Source of the DNA: Halomonas sp. PR-M31
GTDB taxonomy: Bacteria; Pseudomonadota; Gammaproteobacteria; Pseudomonadales; Halomonadaceae
Assembly: GCF_001039575.1 (NCBI RefSeq)
Contig: NZ_JIBT01000006.1
Coordinates: forward strand, 1-64,000
Length of the DNA stretch: 64,000 nucleotides
Reading direction: 5' to 3'
Part shown: positions 47,905 through 58,342 of the stretch, one piece after another
Layout of the letters: every line of letters starts with the position of its first letter
Position numbering within the stretch: position 1 is the first letter of the stretch
The notes under the pieces: generated by a model
Told to the model about the DNA's origin: nothing
The model's input: only the letters and a program-made list of their open reading frames with translations
Databases searched by the model: none
Position numbers and translations under genes: made by a program

Positions 47905-49245
47905 TCAGCTCTTATGCCCATGGTTGAGCCATTCTACAATAGCGATTATTCCCTGAATGAGAGTCGTTGTCGTCGCCTGTTCGAGAATCGTTTGCTCACT
48001 TTTCATCAATGCTGAGCCATCGAAATCCACATAGGCCAGTCGAACGGTGAGTTGATCAGGGCGACAGCCGAAAGCGCTGCCTGGCAGCAAGGCCACGCCG
48101 GCGTCCTCGAGCAGCCGCGCGGTCAGTTCGGCGCTCGTCGTGATTCCCCTCGCCGCCAGACTTTCACGATGAGCCTCGAAGTCCGGGAAAAGATAAAACC
48201 CCCCGTCCGGTGCATGGGTACGTACATTCGCCTCATTCAGGCGTGCAGCGCACCACTGGCCTATCTCGCTCAACACGATGCGCTGACGCTCGATGTAGGC
48301 GTCAAGTTCCGGTGTGCGAGTGTAGGCGGTAATGGCCGCATACTGCACAGGGCTGGCGACGCTCGACCAGGTTTCGGAGGCCAGACCCAGTATGCGTGCG
48401 AAGAGCTCAGTGCCCAGCTCCGCGGGAACGTGCATCACCCCAAGGCGCCAACCGCCGGCGCCACACCACTTGGAAAGCCCGCTGGTGGTCACGGTGCCTT
48501 CCGGGTAGTCCAGGGCAAAGGCGCGATGCTCACCACGGTGATGCAACTGGCCGTAAATCTCATCCGCCAGTACCAGTACGCCGTGTCGACGCGCGACACT
48601 GGCCAGACGCTTTTGCGTCTGCATATCAAAAGAGAGTCCGGTGGGGTTACCCGGGGCGTTGAGAATCAACAACTTGAGTCGCCGTGGATTCTCGACGCAG
48701 TACGCCTCGAGCTGCTCGGGTGTTATCTGCCAGCGAGTCTCGAAGGAGGCCTCGAGCTTAACTGCCCGCTGATCTGCCATGCGTGCCTGGGGCGCATAGG
48801 ACACCCAGGACGGCGCCGGGATCAGGATGTCCGCTTCGGGCAGGGATTTCATCAGGGCAAACAGCAATAGCTTGCTGCCGGGGCCGACGACAACGCGCTC
48901 GGGGTTCCAGGAGACATGATCGGTGTCGCTATGAAACCTGGCGACCTGCTCTCGCAATGCTGGCAACCCTTGCACCGGCAGGTAGGCTTTCTCGGCGGCA
49001 TGCTCTGCAAGCGCCTGCACGGCGGGGTCAAATACCGGGAACGGCGATTGACCAAAACCGAATTTGAAAATGCGCTTTCCTCCAGCTTCGAGTAGCCGCG
49101 ACTGCTCGTTGATCAGCAGGGTGTCGGAAGAGCGCGTTGCTTCACCTGCACCACCGTAGCCGTTCTCCAGACGATCGGCGACACTGGACTGGGTTTCCGA
49201 TCCTGACAAGTCAGCGGAACTGGATGGATGAGAAGTAGGGGTCAT
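47905..49245 (-). CDS. Class I/II PLP-dependent aminotransferase
   Basis: 446 residues with an N-terminal low-complexity stretch (about 25 residues rich in Ser). Fold-type I aminotransferase: FKFGFGQSPFPVFDPAVQAL, YLPVQGLPALREQVARF, LILNAPGNPTGLSFD, VLADEIYGQLHHRGEHRAFA and PLP lysine in TTSGLSKWCGAGGWRLGVM. The C-terminus has GGFYLFPDFEAHRESLAARG. It is co-directional with and 39 bp downstream of an RpiR regulator, which probably controls it. Substrate unknown; the aspartate/alanine subgroup is the nearest label. Confidence 0.85.
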   Translation of the reverse strand: MTPTSHPSSSADLSGSETQSSVADRLENGYGGAGEATRSSDTLLINEQSRLLEAGGKRIFKFGFGQSPFPVFDPAVQALAEHAAEKAYLPVQGLPALREQVARFHSDTDHVSWNPERVVVGPGSKLLLFALMKSLPEADILIPAPSWVSYAPQARMADQRAVKLEASFETRWQITPEQLEAYCVENPRRLKLLILNAPGNPTGLSFDMQTQKRLASVARRHGVLVLADEIYGQLHHRGEHRAFALDYPEGTVTTSGLSKWCGAGGWRLGVMHVPAELGTELFARILGLASETWSSVASPVQYAAITAYTRTPELDAYIERQRIVLSEIGQWCAARLNEANVRTHAPDGGFYLFPDFEAHRESLAARGITTSAELTARLLEDAGVALLPGSAFGCRPDQLTVRLAYVDFDGSALMKSEQTILEQATTTTLIQGIIAIVEWLNHGHKS

Positions 49246-49284
49246 GAAAGATCTCCTTGAGAATGTCGAATGGCCGCGGTGGCT

Positions 49285-50205
49285 TCATTCGATGCCAAAA
49301 CGTGCAATCAGCGCCTCGCGCTGGCGGATGCTGGCAACCGCTTCGCTTCCAAGTTCCCGGGCAACTCGCGACAACACCAGTTCCACCAGTAGAAAAAGAC
49401 TACTCATCGGGTTGAAGAAGAATGGCCCTTCCGCCGGCGCAACGAGACAGCGGTCGGTCAAGGCCGCCAATTGCGAGCCAGGATGGTTGGTCAATGCCAC
49501 CAGGCTGGCGCCCTGCTCCAGGGCCAAGCGACAGTAGTCGAGACTGGCGCGGGTTTCGGGACGAAAGGCGATGCCGATGACCAGATCCTTTTCATCCAGC
49601 GGCAGCGCCTGCTCGATGCCGACGCCCGCCGAGGGTGAGATCAACTGCACGTCTTTGCGTAGATAGTCCAGGTAGTAGGCCAGGTAGTGGGCGGCGCCAA
49701 AACTGGCCCGCAAACCGATCACATGCAGCCGTCGTGCTGCAATGATGGCTTTCGTCACCTGCTCGAGCACGGTGCTGTCGAGATTTTCCACCGTGGCGGA
49801 AAGGTTGGTCATTTCCTGCTGCCACAGCGCCTGATCCTGACTCGTTGCAGGGGACGTCCGTGGTGTTTCACCGAAATCCAGCAGGCGCTCGGCCCGGGTC
49901 GAATAAAACGCGCTGCTGGCCAGACTCTCTCGAAAAAGCGCCTGGAATGTCTTGAAACCGGAAAAACCCAGCGCCCGAGCCAGCCGGGTCAGGCTGGAGG
50001 GATTCACCCGGTGGCGTTCTCCAAGTTGGGAAATACTCGACAGACCTGCCGTCTCCGGGGCTGCCAATAATGCATCGAGCAGTGCCAGTGCCTTCATCGA
50101 CAAGCGAGGCGCGCCATCGGCTCCCGATCGACTACGCTCGGCAAGGGTCTGAAGCTCGGTAATACACGTCGGTGGCTGGGCGAGCATGGTTGTCTCATGA
50201 GTCAA
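49285..50205 (-). CDS. MurR/RpiR-family transcriptional regulator with SIS domain
   Basis: 306 residues. N-terminal HTH_6 domain (about 30-110): SISQLGERHRVNPSSLTRLA and RALGFSGFKTFQALFRES. C-terminal SIS domain (about 145-280): ARRLHVIGLRASFGAAHYLA and LPLDEKDLVIGIAFRPETRA. Such regulators usually sense phosphosugars or amino-acid-like ligands. It is divergent from the LpxR-like gene and in tandem with the aminotransferase; the palindrome at 50239-50254 is its likely operator. Confidence 0.88.
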   Translation of the reverse strand: MTHETTMLAQPPTCITELQTLAERSRSGADGAPRLSMKALALLDALLAAPETAGLSSISQLGERHRVNPSSLTRLARALGFSGFKTFQALFRESLASSAFYSTRAERLLDFGETPRTSPATSQDQALWQQEMTNLSATVENLDSTVLEQVTKAIIAARRLHVIGLRASFGAAHYLAYYLDYLRKDVQLISPSAGVGIEQALPLDEKDLVIGIAFRPETRASLDYCRLALEQGASLVALTNHPGSQLAALTDRCLVAPAEGPFFFNPMSSLFLLVELVLSRVARELGSEAVASIRQREALIARFGIE

Positions 50206-50238
50206 TGTTGCATGAGCATAAAAACTGCGGCACGTTTT

Positions 50239-50254
50239 TGCAAATTTATTTGCA
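50239..50254. promoter_or_regulatory. Perfect inverted repeat between rpiR-type and lpxR-like genes
   Basis: TGCAAAT-TT-ATTTGCA, 34 bp upstream of the regulator start, in an AT-rich stretch unlike the surrounding sequence. Candidate autoregulatory operator for the RpiR-type protein. Confidence 0.45.
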
Positions 50255-50415
50255 GATAAAATATTTAATTTTCATTTTGCGCTCTTTAGCAAGATGCTCT
50301 CAGCCCCCAACCCGTGCCATGCATATTCACGTAGTTTTTTTTATCTTTTTTTGCTAAATTTTCGCCAAACATACAGCTATGTATGTTCTGGCCGATCATT
50401 ACATAAGGAAGTGGC

Positions 50416-51428
50416 ATGCACTCCCCTCTCGCTTTTCCTCGTCTCTTCTCCGGGACGGCACGCACAGGACTGCTCCTGGCAGGCATATTAAGCGCCCCCC
50501 TTGCTCTGGGAGCGGATCTTTACTCCATCAAGGTGGAAAACGATGCGTTCTCCAGCACCGACGAGGATGGCCACTACACCAACGGCCTGGAGCTGACGCG
50601 CATCATTCAACCGGACGCTGCCCATTGGTCCAGAACGCTGGCGGACTGGCTTCCGGGCTGGTCGGCAAGCGATCTTGACGCGGTGGGTTATCACTTCATT
50701 CATCAGATCTATACCCCGAGCGACATTGGCCGTGAGCGTCTGATCGAAGACGATCGACCCTATGCCGGCTTGTTACTGGGAGGGCTTTCGCTGTTCGACG
50801 ATGAGCAGAACGAGGGCTGGCGAGAGATTACGGATTTACAGCTGCAAATTGGGTGGGTGGGCCCTGCCGCCGGTGGCAAGCCCATTCAGAAAGCAGTACA
50901 CAAAGTGACCGGGAGCGAGAAGCCCGAAGGCTGGAGCAATCAGCTCGACAACGAGCCGATCGTCAATCTGGGGGTGAGCAAGTCCTGGTGGTGGCTTTCT
51001 CGTTTTGGTGGGCTGGAATGGGAGTATGGCCCCAGCGCCTCGATGAATGTCGGCAATCTTTACGATTACCTGGGTGCCGGCGGTGCGCTGCGCTTCGGCC
51101 GCGGCCTGGAAAAGAGCTTTGGCATTCCTGCGGTGGCGCCCGCCCAAGGCGGACGTCAGGCTTCGTACCGGACGCCGGCTTCGGCTGGTATGGCTTTCTC
51201 GGCACGGAAGGGCGCTTCATGGCTCACAACCTGCTGTTGGACGGCAATACCTTCGAGAGCAGCCACGACGTCGATCGCCGTGAATGGGTCGGCGATCTGA
51301 CCGCTGGCGTGGTGTTCAGCTGGGATCGTTTTCAGGTCGCACTGACCAACGTTTGGCGCACCCGAGAGTTCGAATCCCAGGATGAAGCGGATCAGTTTGG
51401 CTCGATAACCCTATCGACCTGGCTATAA
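50416..51428 (+). pseudogene. lpxR: LpxR-like outer-membrane lipid A deacylase (DUF2219), frameshifted
   Basis: Signal peptide at 1-33 (LLLAGILSAPLALGA). Family motifs: YSIKVENDAFSSTDEDGHYT followed by NGLELT, DRPYAGLLLGGLSLF, and LQIGWVGPAAGGKPIQKAVH; these include the conserved Asn/Asp/Ser/His residues of LpxR. One missing base near 51159 separates the last 90 residues (FVPDAGFGWYGFLGTEGRFM, then QVALTNVWRTREF). Restored length 337 residues, ending in a barrel strand (GSITLSTWL). Expected activity: removal of 3'-acyloxyacyl chains of lipid A in the outer membrane. Confidence 0.8.
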
Positions 51429-51511
51429 ATTGGCTATCTCGCGATAAACTGGCGCTTTATCGAGCAATCTGTTGTGCTTGGAAGATTCTTCCCGCTACAG
51501 GAAGCCATGCC

Positions 51512-51991
51512 ATGTCCCGTACTCGTGCTGCACTATTTTTCACGATCTGCTTGATCGTCTGGAGTCTTGCCGTGCCCAGTGCCTTTGCCGCCGATAACCC
51601 GGCCAATCCGCTGATCACCGATCGCGGCAAGTTCCGTCCGCTGATCCTGATCACGCCGGACATCGATAACGAAGACTACATTCGAATGCGCGAGCAGCTG
51701 CAGCGCCATCGAGAGGAGTTCGACGATCGACGAATGGTGCTCTACAGCGTCGAGGGCGGTAACGGTCATCGCGCGGGACGCCCCATGACGAGATTCGAGA
51801 CTGAGGCACTATTCGAGGCCTTGGAGGTAGACCCCCAGGGGCCGATGAAAGTGATTCTGGTCGGATACGATGGCGGCAAGAAGATGCAGCTCGACGGTTT
51901 CGTCGATCCACGTCAGGTGTTCGACATCATCGACAAAATGCCCATGCGGCAGTCGGAACAGCGTCGGACGACGCCTCGCGAAAGTCGTTGA
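51512..51991 (+). CDS. DUF4174 exported protein
   Basis: 159 residues. Signal peptide at 1-27 (LFFTICLIVWSLAVPSAFAA). The body is a thioredoxin-like DUF4174 domain: FRPLILITPDIDNEDYIRMR, then VLYSVEGG and MKVILVGYDGGKKMQLDGFV, ending VDPRQVFDIIDKMPMRQSEQ. No CxxC is present. Periplasmic, function unknown. The stop overlaps the start of the EamA transporter (TGATG). Confidence 0.8.
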   Translation: MSRTRAALFFTICLIVWSLAVPSAFAADNPANPLITDRGKFRPLILITPDIDNEDYIRMREQLQRHREEFDDRRMVLYSVEGGNGHRAGRPMTRFETEALFEALEVDPQGPMKVILVGYDGGKKMQLDGFVDPRQVFDIIDKMPMRQSEQRRTTPRESR

Positions 51992-52944
51992 TGAGTTCTT
52001 CGCGCAACCGTGTCGGTACAACCCCGGAGATGACCGAATCCGAACCTGATCGGCACCTGTGGCTTGCCATGATGCCTGGGGTCTTCGTGCTGCTCTGGAG
52101 CACCGGCTTCATCGGCGCCAAGTTCGGCTTGCCCTATGCAGAGCCCTTCACTTTTCTGTTCATCCGCTGTGTTCTGACACTGCTTATCATCATACCGCTG
52201 CTGGGATTGCTCAAAGCCCCCTGGCCTTCATCGCCGGTATTATGGGGGCATGCCGCCGTGACCGGCCTGCTGGTCCATGGCGCCTATCTGGGTGGGGTGT
52301 TCTATGCCATCTACCTGGGCCTGCCGGCAGGTCTTGCCTCACTGCTGGTCGGACTACAGCCACTGCTCACCGCTGCATTGGCCTTGCCTCTATTGGGCGA
52401 ACGTCTTTCTTTCTGGCAATGGCTGGGGCTACTGCTGGGCCTGGTCGGCATTACTCTGGTGCTGAGTGGCAAGCTTGCTCCTGGAGAGTCGGGGCTTTTC
52501 GAGGGTTTTGGTCTGGGGGCGCTTACCTGCGTATTGGCGGCGCTACTGGGCATCTCCGCAGGCACCCTGTATCAGAAGCGTTTTTGTACCGGCATGCCGC
52601 TGCTCGGCGGAAGCACTGCCCAGTACCTGGCCGCCAGCACCCTTTTCGGCGTTGGGGCACTGCTGTTCGAGACCCAAGACGTTACCTGGACGCCCACCTT
52701 CGTGGCCACCCTGGCCTGGCTGGTGCTGGGACTCTCGATCGCTGCAATTCTACTGCTGATGGCGCTGATTCGGCGCGGCGCCGCTTCTCGGGTGGCCAGT
52801 CTGTTTTACTTGGTGCCGCCACTGACCGCCCTGGAAGCCTGGTGGCTGTTCGACGAGACCTTGAGTCCGGTGGCGCTAATTGGCATGGCGATCGCCATTA
52901 CCGGGGTTGGCCTGGTAGTGCGTGGCAATCGCCCACCTCGTTGA
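51991..52944 (+). CDS. EamA/DMT-superfamily transporter
   Basis: 317 residues from the ATG at 51991. About ten membrane helices arranged as two EamA repeats: first repeat LLWSTGFIGAKFGLPYAEPF and LLVGLQPLLTAALALPLLGE; second repeat TCVLAALLGISAGTLYQKRF and SLFYLVPPLTALEAWWLFDE with TLSPVALIGMAIAITGVGLV. Substrate cannot be predicted; family members export metabolites or amino acids. Coupled with the DUF4174 gene. Confidence 0.87.
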   Translation: MSSSRNRVGTTPEMTESEPDRHLWLAMMPGVFVLLWSTGFIGAKFGLPYAEPFTFLFIRCVLTLLIIIPLLGLLKAPWPSSPVLWGHAAVTGLLVHGAYLGGVFYAIYLGLPAGLASLLVGLQPLLTAALALPLLGERLSFWQWLGLLLGLVGITLVLSGKLAPGESGLFEGFGLGALTCVLAALLGISAGTLYQKRFCTGMPLLGGSTAQYLAASTLFGVGALLFETQDVTWTPTFVATLAWLVLGLSIAAILLLMALIRRGAASRVASLFYLVPPLTALEAWWLFDETLSPVALIGMAIAITGVGLVVRGNRPPR

Positions 52945-53048
52945 CTATCCTTTGTGTAGAAAAGATCTTAAGTATGCTGAACCGCTACCGATAAAACAGA
53001 GACTGGATGGCAACAAGCCTCTAGCGGTAAAGGATCAAGAGAACACTC

Positions 53049-53837
53049 ATGCCCCATTGTGCTCGCGTCAAGGCGCGCTGCGGTCGTTGCGACGGCGACC
53101 TGCCCTTCGACTTCACCATGGCATTTCAGCCCATCGTTGATACGCAGCGGGCGCGCATCGTTGCCTATGAAGCATTGGTGCGCGGCGTTCAAGGAGAATC
53201 CGCCTACAGCATTTTGTCCCAGGTCACTCCGGAGTTGCTGTATCGCTTCGATCAGGCCTGCCGGGTACGCGCTATCGAACTGGCCAGCGCCCTGGGCATG
53301 CAAGAAGCGCTATCGATCAACTTCTTGCCCAACGCCGTCTATGATCCCGAGGCTTGCATACAGGCGACTCTAGAAGTATCAGCCCAGGTTGGCTGGCCCA
53401 CGGAGCGCCTGATCTTCGAGATCACCGAGACCGAGCGGGTCGCGGATCGTCAGCATCTGCGCAACATCATCGATACCTATCGCAGCATGGGGTTTACCAC
53501 CGCCATCGACGACTTTGGTACCGGCTACGCCAATCTCGATCTGCTCACCGATCTACAGCCTGACAAACTCAAGATCGATCGCGAACTGATCATGGGCTGC
53601 AACCAAGACACCCGCCGCCAGACCCTGATCAAGTCCCTCGTGCTGATGGCCCAAGAACTGTGCATTGGTCTGATCGCCGAAGGGGTGGAGACCCAGGCTG
53701 AGGCAATCTGGCTGACACATCAGGGCATTACTCGCCAGCAAGGATTCTACTATGCCCGTCCGGCCCTCGAAGCTCTGTGTTCGGGGCTTGATGACTCGTT
53801 ATCAAGATTACACGATGCGGCGAACGTATCCCGCTAG
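53049..53837 (+). CDS. EAL-domain cyclic-di-GMP phosphodiesterase
   Basis: 262 residues, essentially only an EAL domain after a Cys-containing N-terminus (CARVKARCGRCDGDLPFDF). Motifs: FQPIVDTQRARIVAYEALVR (EAL-VR), SINFLPNAVYDP, ITETERVADR, the DDFGTGYANLDLL metal site, KIDRELI and AEGVETQAEA. The key acidic residues are present, so it should be catalytically active against c-di-GMP. No sensor domain or membrane helix, which suggests a stand-alone cytoplasmic enzyme or one that uses its Cys-rich N-terminus. Confidence 0.88.
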   Translation: MPHCARVKARCGRCDGDLPFDFTMAFQPIVDTQRARIVAYEALVRGVQGESAYSILSQVTPELLYRFDQACRVRAIELASALGMQEALSINFLPNAVYDPEACIQATLEVSAQVGWPTERLIFEITETERVADRQHLRNIIDTYRSMGFTTAIDDFGTGYANLDLLTDLQPDKLKIDRELIMGCNQDTRRQTLIKSLVLMAQELCIGLIAEGVETQAEAIWLTHQGITRQQGFYYARPALEALCSGLDDSLSRLHDAANVSR

Positions 53838-53878
53838 CATGGACGTCTTCTTATCAAATGAAGCCGCCATCAGGGCGC

Positions 53879-53908
53879 CAACAATAGCCAACAATAGCCA
53901 ACAATAGA
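53879..53908. repeat. Three tandem 10-bp repeats
   Basis: CCAACAATAG repeated three times in the gap between the convergent EAL and mtgA genes; no coding role. Confidence 0.85.
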
Positions 53909-53914
53909 TAGCGA

Positions 53915-54619
53915 CTACAGACGCTCAAGATAGCGGGTTCCGCCCAGCTGGCGCATTTGCCTGCGAATCCACTGGCTTCGCTGCTGGATGTAGGGAGAAG
54001 GATTGGATGCACTCCACTGCCGAGGATTGGGCAGGATGGCGGCCAGATAACTCGCCTGGGAGGCGCTCAAATTCGCCCCGGAAACACCAAAATAATGCCG
54101 TGCCGCGGCTTCCAGACCGAATACGCCGCTATCCCACTCGACGATGTTGAGATAGACCTCGAGGATGCGCTCCTTGGGCCACAGCAGCTCGATGAGCAGG
54201 GTAAACCATGCCTCCAAACCCTTGCGTAGCCAATTACGCCCCGTCCACAGAAATAGATTCTTGGCGGTCTGCTGGCTGATAGTACTGGCACCGCGCAGGC
54301 TATTGCCGGATCGCCAGGCAGATACGGCCTTACGCAGCTGGCCCAGATCGAAACCATGGTGAGCGGGAAACTTCTGATCTTCTGCCGCAATCACGGCAAT
54401 CTTGGCCTGATCGGACAAGTTGCTCCAGGAAGCCCAGTCCTGGCGAATATTCAGGGATTCTCCCGATATCCAGGACTGCACCTTGCGCTCGACCATCACC
54501 ATGGAACCGAATACCGGCACCACTCGAAAGATCATTACCAGTAATACGGAAAGGGCCACAAAGCCAACAATGGCAATCAGTGTGTAGCGCAGTAGCCGAC
54601 GCGGCCAATCCTGGGTCAT
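53915..54619 (-). CDS. mtgA: Monofunctional peptidoglycan glycosyltransferase
   Basis: 234 residues. One N-terminal membrane helix (LIAIVGFVALSVLLVMIFRV, about 12-31), then the GT51 domain: AVIAAEDQKFPAHHGFD (catalytic Glu in the AEDxxFxxHxGF pattern), RGASTISQQTAKNLFLWTGR, LRKGLEAWFTLLIELLWPKE and RILEVYLNIVEWDSGVFGLE. Polymerises lipid II glycan strands at the periplasmic face of the inner membrane. Confidence 0.93.
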   Translation of the reverse strand: MTQDWPRRLLRYTLIAIVGFVALSVLLVMIFRVVPVFGSMVMVERKVQSWISGESLNIRQDWASWSNLSDQAKIAVIAAEDQKFPAHHGFDLGQLRKAVSAWRSGNSLRGASTISQQTAKNLFLWTGRNWLRKGLEAWFTLLIELLWPKERILEVYLNIVEWDSGVFGLEAAARHYFGVSGANLSASQASYLAAILPNPRQWSASNPSPYIQQRSQWIRRQMRQLGGTRYLERL

Positions 54620-54717
54620 GCGGTTTCTCTATATTTGTGAAATGACCCAGTATAACAATGCCGCCTCCCCTGGCGGAAAGACGGCATCAAGAACCGCTTG
54701 ATAGACTTAACTTCCGT

Positions 54718-55851
54718 TTATCTCAACGGCACGCTCGCATAGGTTGACTCGCCCCGCGCACTGGCGAGCGCCGCGACTGCCCTCGAAATAGGTTCTTTTT
54801 CTAACATGTCCGGCACCACCGCCAACCTCCCTTGCTCATCCTGAAGTTCACGACCCGAGCGTGTATACAGACGTTCTTGCCGAGGCGGCACGCCATAAAA
54901 TTCGCGATAGCACTTCGAGAAGTGCGGCGTGGAGACGAAACCACAGGCGGATGCCACGTCGATGATCGGCATCGACGTCTGCTTCAAGAATTGCCGCGCA
55001 CGGGTAAGCCGCAGACGCAGATAGTAGCGTGATGGCGAACAATGCAGATACTTTTGAAACAGCCGCTCCAGCTGACGGCGCGAAATGTCGACATAGGCTG
55101 CCAATTCATCGAACCCGATGGGCTCCTCTAGATTGGCCTCCATCAATGCGACGATCTCGAGCAACTTGGGCTGGGTAGTGCCCAACATATGTTTGAGCGG
55201 CATGCGCTGATGATCTTGCTCGTTACGTACGCGCTCGTAAATGAACATCTCGGAAATCGCCGCAGACAGGTCATGGCCATGATCACGCCCAATCAAGGTG
55301 AGCATCATATCCAGGGGCGCGGTACCGCCTGAAGCAGTGAAGCGGTTACGGTCGATGGAAAAGAGTCGAGCAGAGAGTGCAATGCGGGGAAACGCTTCCT
55401 TCATGGCGGCCAGACATTCCCAATGAACGCTTGCTTCGAAACCATCAAGCAGTCCAGCCCGGGCCAGGGCCCAGCTGCCGGTGCATACCGCTCCCATGCG
55501 ACGTAGCTGTCGTGTCTGGGACTGCAGCCAGCTGACGTGTTCCCGGCTGATGCTTCGATTGGCGCCCACGCCACCACATACCACCACCCAGTCCAGGGTC
55601 AGGGGAATGGCAATGGACGCATCCGGCGTCACCTGTACACCGTCACTTGCATGGATCGGCAGGCCATCCTGACTCAAGGTATACCAGCGATACAGCTCGC
55701 GACCCGCAAGCTGATTGGCCATGCGCAGGGGTTCGATGGCGGATGCCAGCGAAATCAGCGTGAAGTTGTCCAGCAGTAAGAAACCGAGGGTCTGGGGAGT
55801 GGCGGTCTTGGGAGCTGCGGGTGCTGCCTTCGTCACGGTAGGCGTCGTCAT
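54718..55851 (-). CDS. gbdR: GbdR-type AraC-family activator of betaine catabolism
   Basis: 377 residues. N-terminal GATase1-like (DJ-1/PfpI) domain: TLGFLLLDNFTLISLASAIE followed by PLRMANQLAGRELYRWYTL, and the Cys-containing GAVCTGSWALARAGLLDG near residue 118. C-terminal AraC HTH (about 235-335): DELAAYVDISRRQLERLFQK and VASACGFVSTPHFSKCYREF. Sequence and architecture match GbdR, which in Pseudomonas senses betaine and dimethylglycine and activates gbcAB and dgcAB. Here it is unlinked to them by 33 kb but near the formaldehyde and serine genes. Confidence 0.88.
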   Translation of the reverse strand: MTTPTVTKAAPAAPKTATPQTLGFLLLDNFTLISLASAIEPLRMANQLAGRELYRWYTLSQDGLPIHASDGVQVTPDASIAIPLTLDWVVVCGGVGANRSISREHVSWLQSQTRQLRRMGAVCTGSWALARAGLLDGFEASVHWECLAAMKEAFPRIALSARLFSIDRNRFTASGGTAPLDMMLTLIGRDHGHDLSAAISEMFIYERVRNEQDHQRMPLKHMLGTTQPKLLEIVALMEANLEEPIGFDELAAYVDISRRQLERLFQKYLHCSPSRYYLRLRLTRARQFLKQTSMPIIDVASACGFVSTPHFSKCYREFYGVPPRQERLYTRSGRELQDEQGRLAVVPDMLEKEPISRAVAALASARGESTYASVPLR

Positions 55852-56070
55852 AGGCCCCTCTCTTGAGGTGTTGCCCTCTATTTGATCAATGAGGGTCTTA
55901 TTGTGATTGGGTGTCGCTATTTGATCATGCCGATCTCAATATTCACTGTAAGGGCCATGTCGTTTTGCGCCATCAAAATTTCATTTTTTTGATAAGAATG
56001 AGAAGTTTTGAGGCAGCCGTGTCGCTAATGAGCCTATGAATGTCGTTTTCAACTCAAAAAGCACCATGAA

Positions 56071-56102
56071 AAACGACGCTCCTGAAAGCAGGAGCGTCGT
56101 TT
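56071..56102 (-). terminator. Rho-independent terminator of the adhC-fghA operon
   Basis: AAACGACGCTCCTG and CAGGAGCGTCGTTT form a 14-bp perfect stem with a four-base loop, 31 bp after the fghA stop, followed on the minus strand by more T residues. Confidence 0.9.
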
Positions 56103-56132
56103 GCGTGCAAGTCGGCTTTGCGTCTATTGATG

Positions 56133-56987
56133 TCAGGCTATCTTGAGATGCTTGGCATGATAGCGCAGATGCTCTTCGATGAAGGTGGCGATGAAAAAGT
56201 AGCTGTGATCGTAACCAGGCTGACGCCTCAATGTCAGAGGATGATCGCGTTTCTCACAGGCAGCTTCAAGATTCTCTGGCTTCAACTGCTCTTCGAGAAA
56301 GTTATCGTCCTCGCCCTGATCGATGAACAGCGGCTGCCGAGAAGCGCCTTTGGCGACCAGCTCGCAGGCATCGTACTGGGTCCACTTGCCGCGATCGTCC
56401 CCTAGATAATTGCTGAACGCCTTTTGCCCCCAGGGCACTTCGCTAGGATTGACTACCGGAGAAAACGCCGATACCGAGGCAAAACGCCCCGGCTGGCGCA
56501 GCGCCATGATCAAAGCGCCATGACCGCCCATGGAGTGCCCACTGATGGACTCGCGCCCGTTGACCGGGAAGTGCTGGCGTACGACTGAAGCCAACTCCTC
56601 ATTGACGTAATCGTACATGCGATAGTGCTTAGACCAGGGCTTTTGTGTCGCATTGACATAGAAACCGGCCCCGGAGCCGAAATCGTAACTATCGTGCTCG
56701 CCGGGCAGATCCAGCCCTCGCGGACTGGTATCCGGACAGACGATCGCCATGCCAAGCTCCGCGGCCACGCGCTGTGCCCCTGCCTTCTGCATGAAGTTCT
56801 CATCAGTACAGGTCAGGCCTGAAAGCCACCACAGCAGCGGCACCTTGCCCTGCTCTGCCTGGGGCGGCAGATAGATCGAAAAGGTCATTTCGCAATCAAG
56901 CGCTCGGGCGTGATGTTTGTAGCGCTTGAGCCAACCACCGAAACACTTGTTGGCGGACACCTGCTCTAGGGTTTCGGACATGCTCAT
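56133..56987 (-). CDS. fghA: S-formylglutathione hydrolase
   Basis: 284 residues; ATG at 56987 with AAGGAG. Esterase D fold: FSIYLPPQAEQGKVPLLWWL, SGLTCTDENFMQKAGAQR, nucleophile Ser in SISGHSMGGHGALIMALR, catalytic Asp in FIDQGEDDNFLEEQLKPE and His in RRQPGYDHSYFFIATFI. Hydrolyses S-formylglutathione to formate and glutathione. 47 bp downstream of adhC, so one operon for formaldehyde oxidation. Confidence 0.93.
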   Translation of the reverse strand: MSMSETLEQVSANKCFGGWLKRYKHHARALDCEMTFSIYLPPQAEQGKVPLLWWLSGLTCTDENFMQKAGAQRVAAELGMAIVCPDTSPRGLDLPGEHDSYDFGSGAGFYVNATQKPWSKHYRMYDYVNEELASVVRQHFPVNGRESISGHSMGGHGALIMALRQPGRFASVSAFSPVVNPSEVPWGQKAFSNYLGDDRGKWTQYDACELVAKGASRQPLFIDQGEDDNFLEEQLKPENLEAACEKRDHPLTLRRQPGYDHSYFFIATFIEEHLRYHAKHLKIA

Positions 56988-57034
56988 GAACGACTCCTTG
57001 ATCGAAATACTCGCTGTTCGGTTGCAGGCGCTTG

Positions 57035-58294
<1,260 letters not shown>

Positions 58295-58342
58295 TTACTG
58301 GCGACTGTTGAGAAGCTGACGACACCTCGAGCGGTATCGGGC

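Noticed and set aside
47785-48015. 76-codon plus-strand ORF upstream of the DUF4168 gene
   Set aside because: No ribosome site or homology; its second half is antisense to the aminotransferase gene.
53879-53908. Possible CRISPR array at the short direct repeats (also 47253-47294 and 13204-13266)
   Set aside because: Repeats are contiguous with no spacers and far too short.
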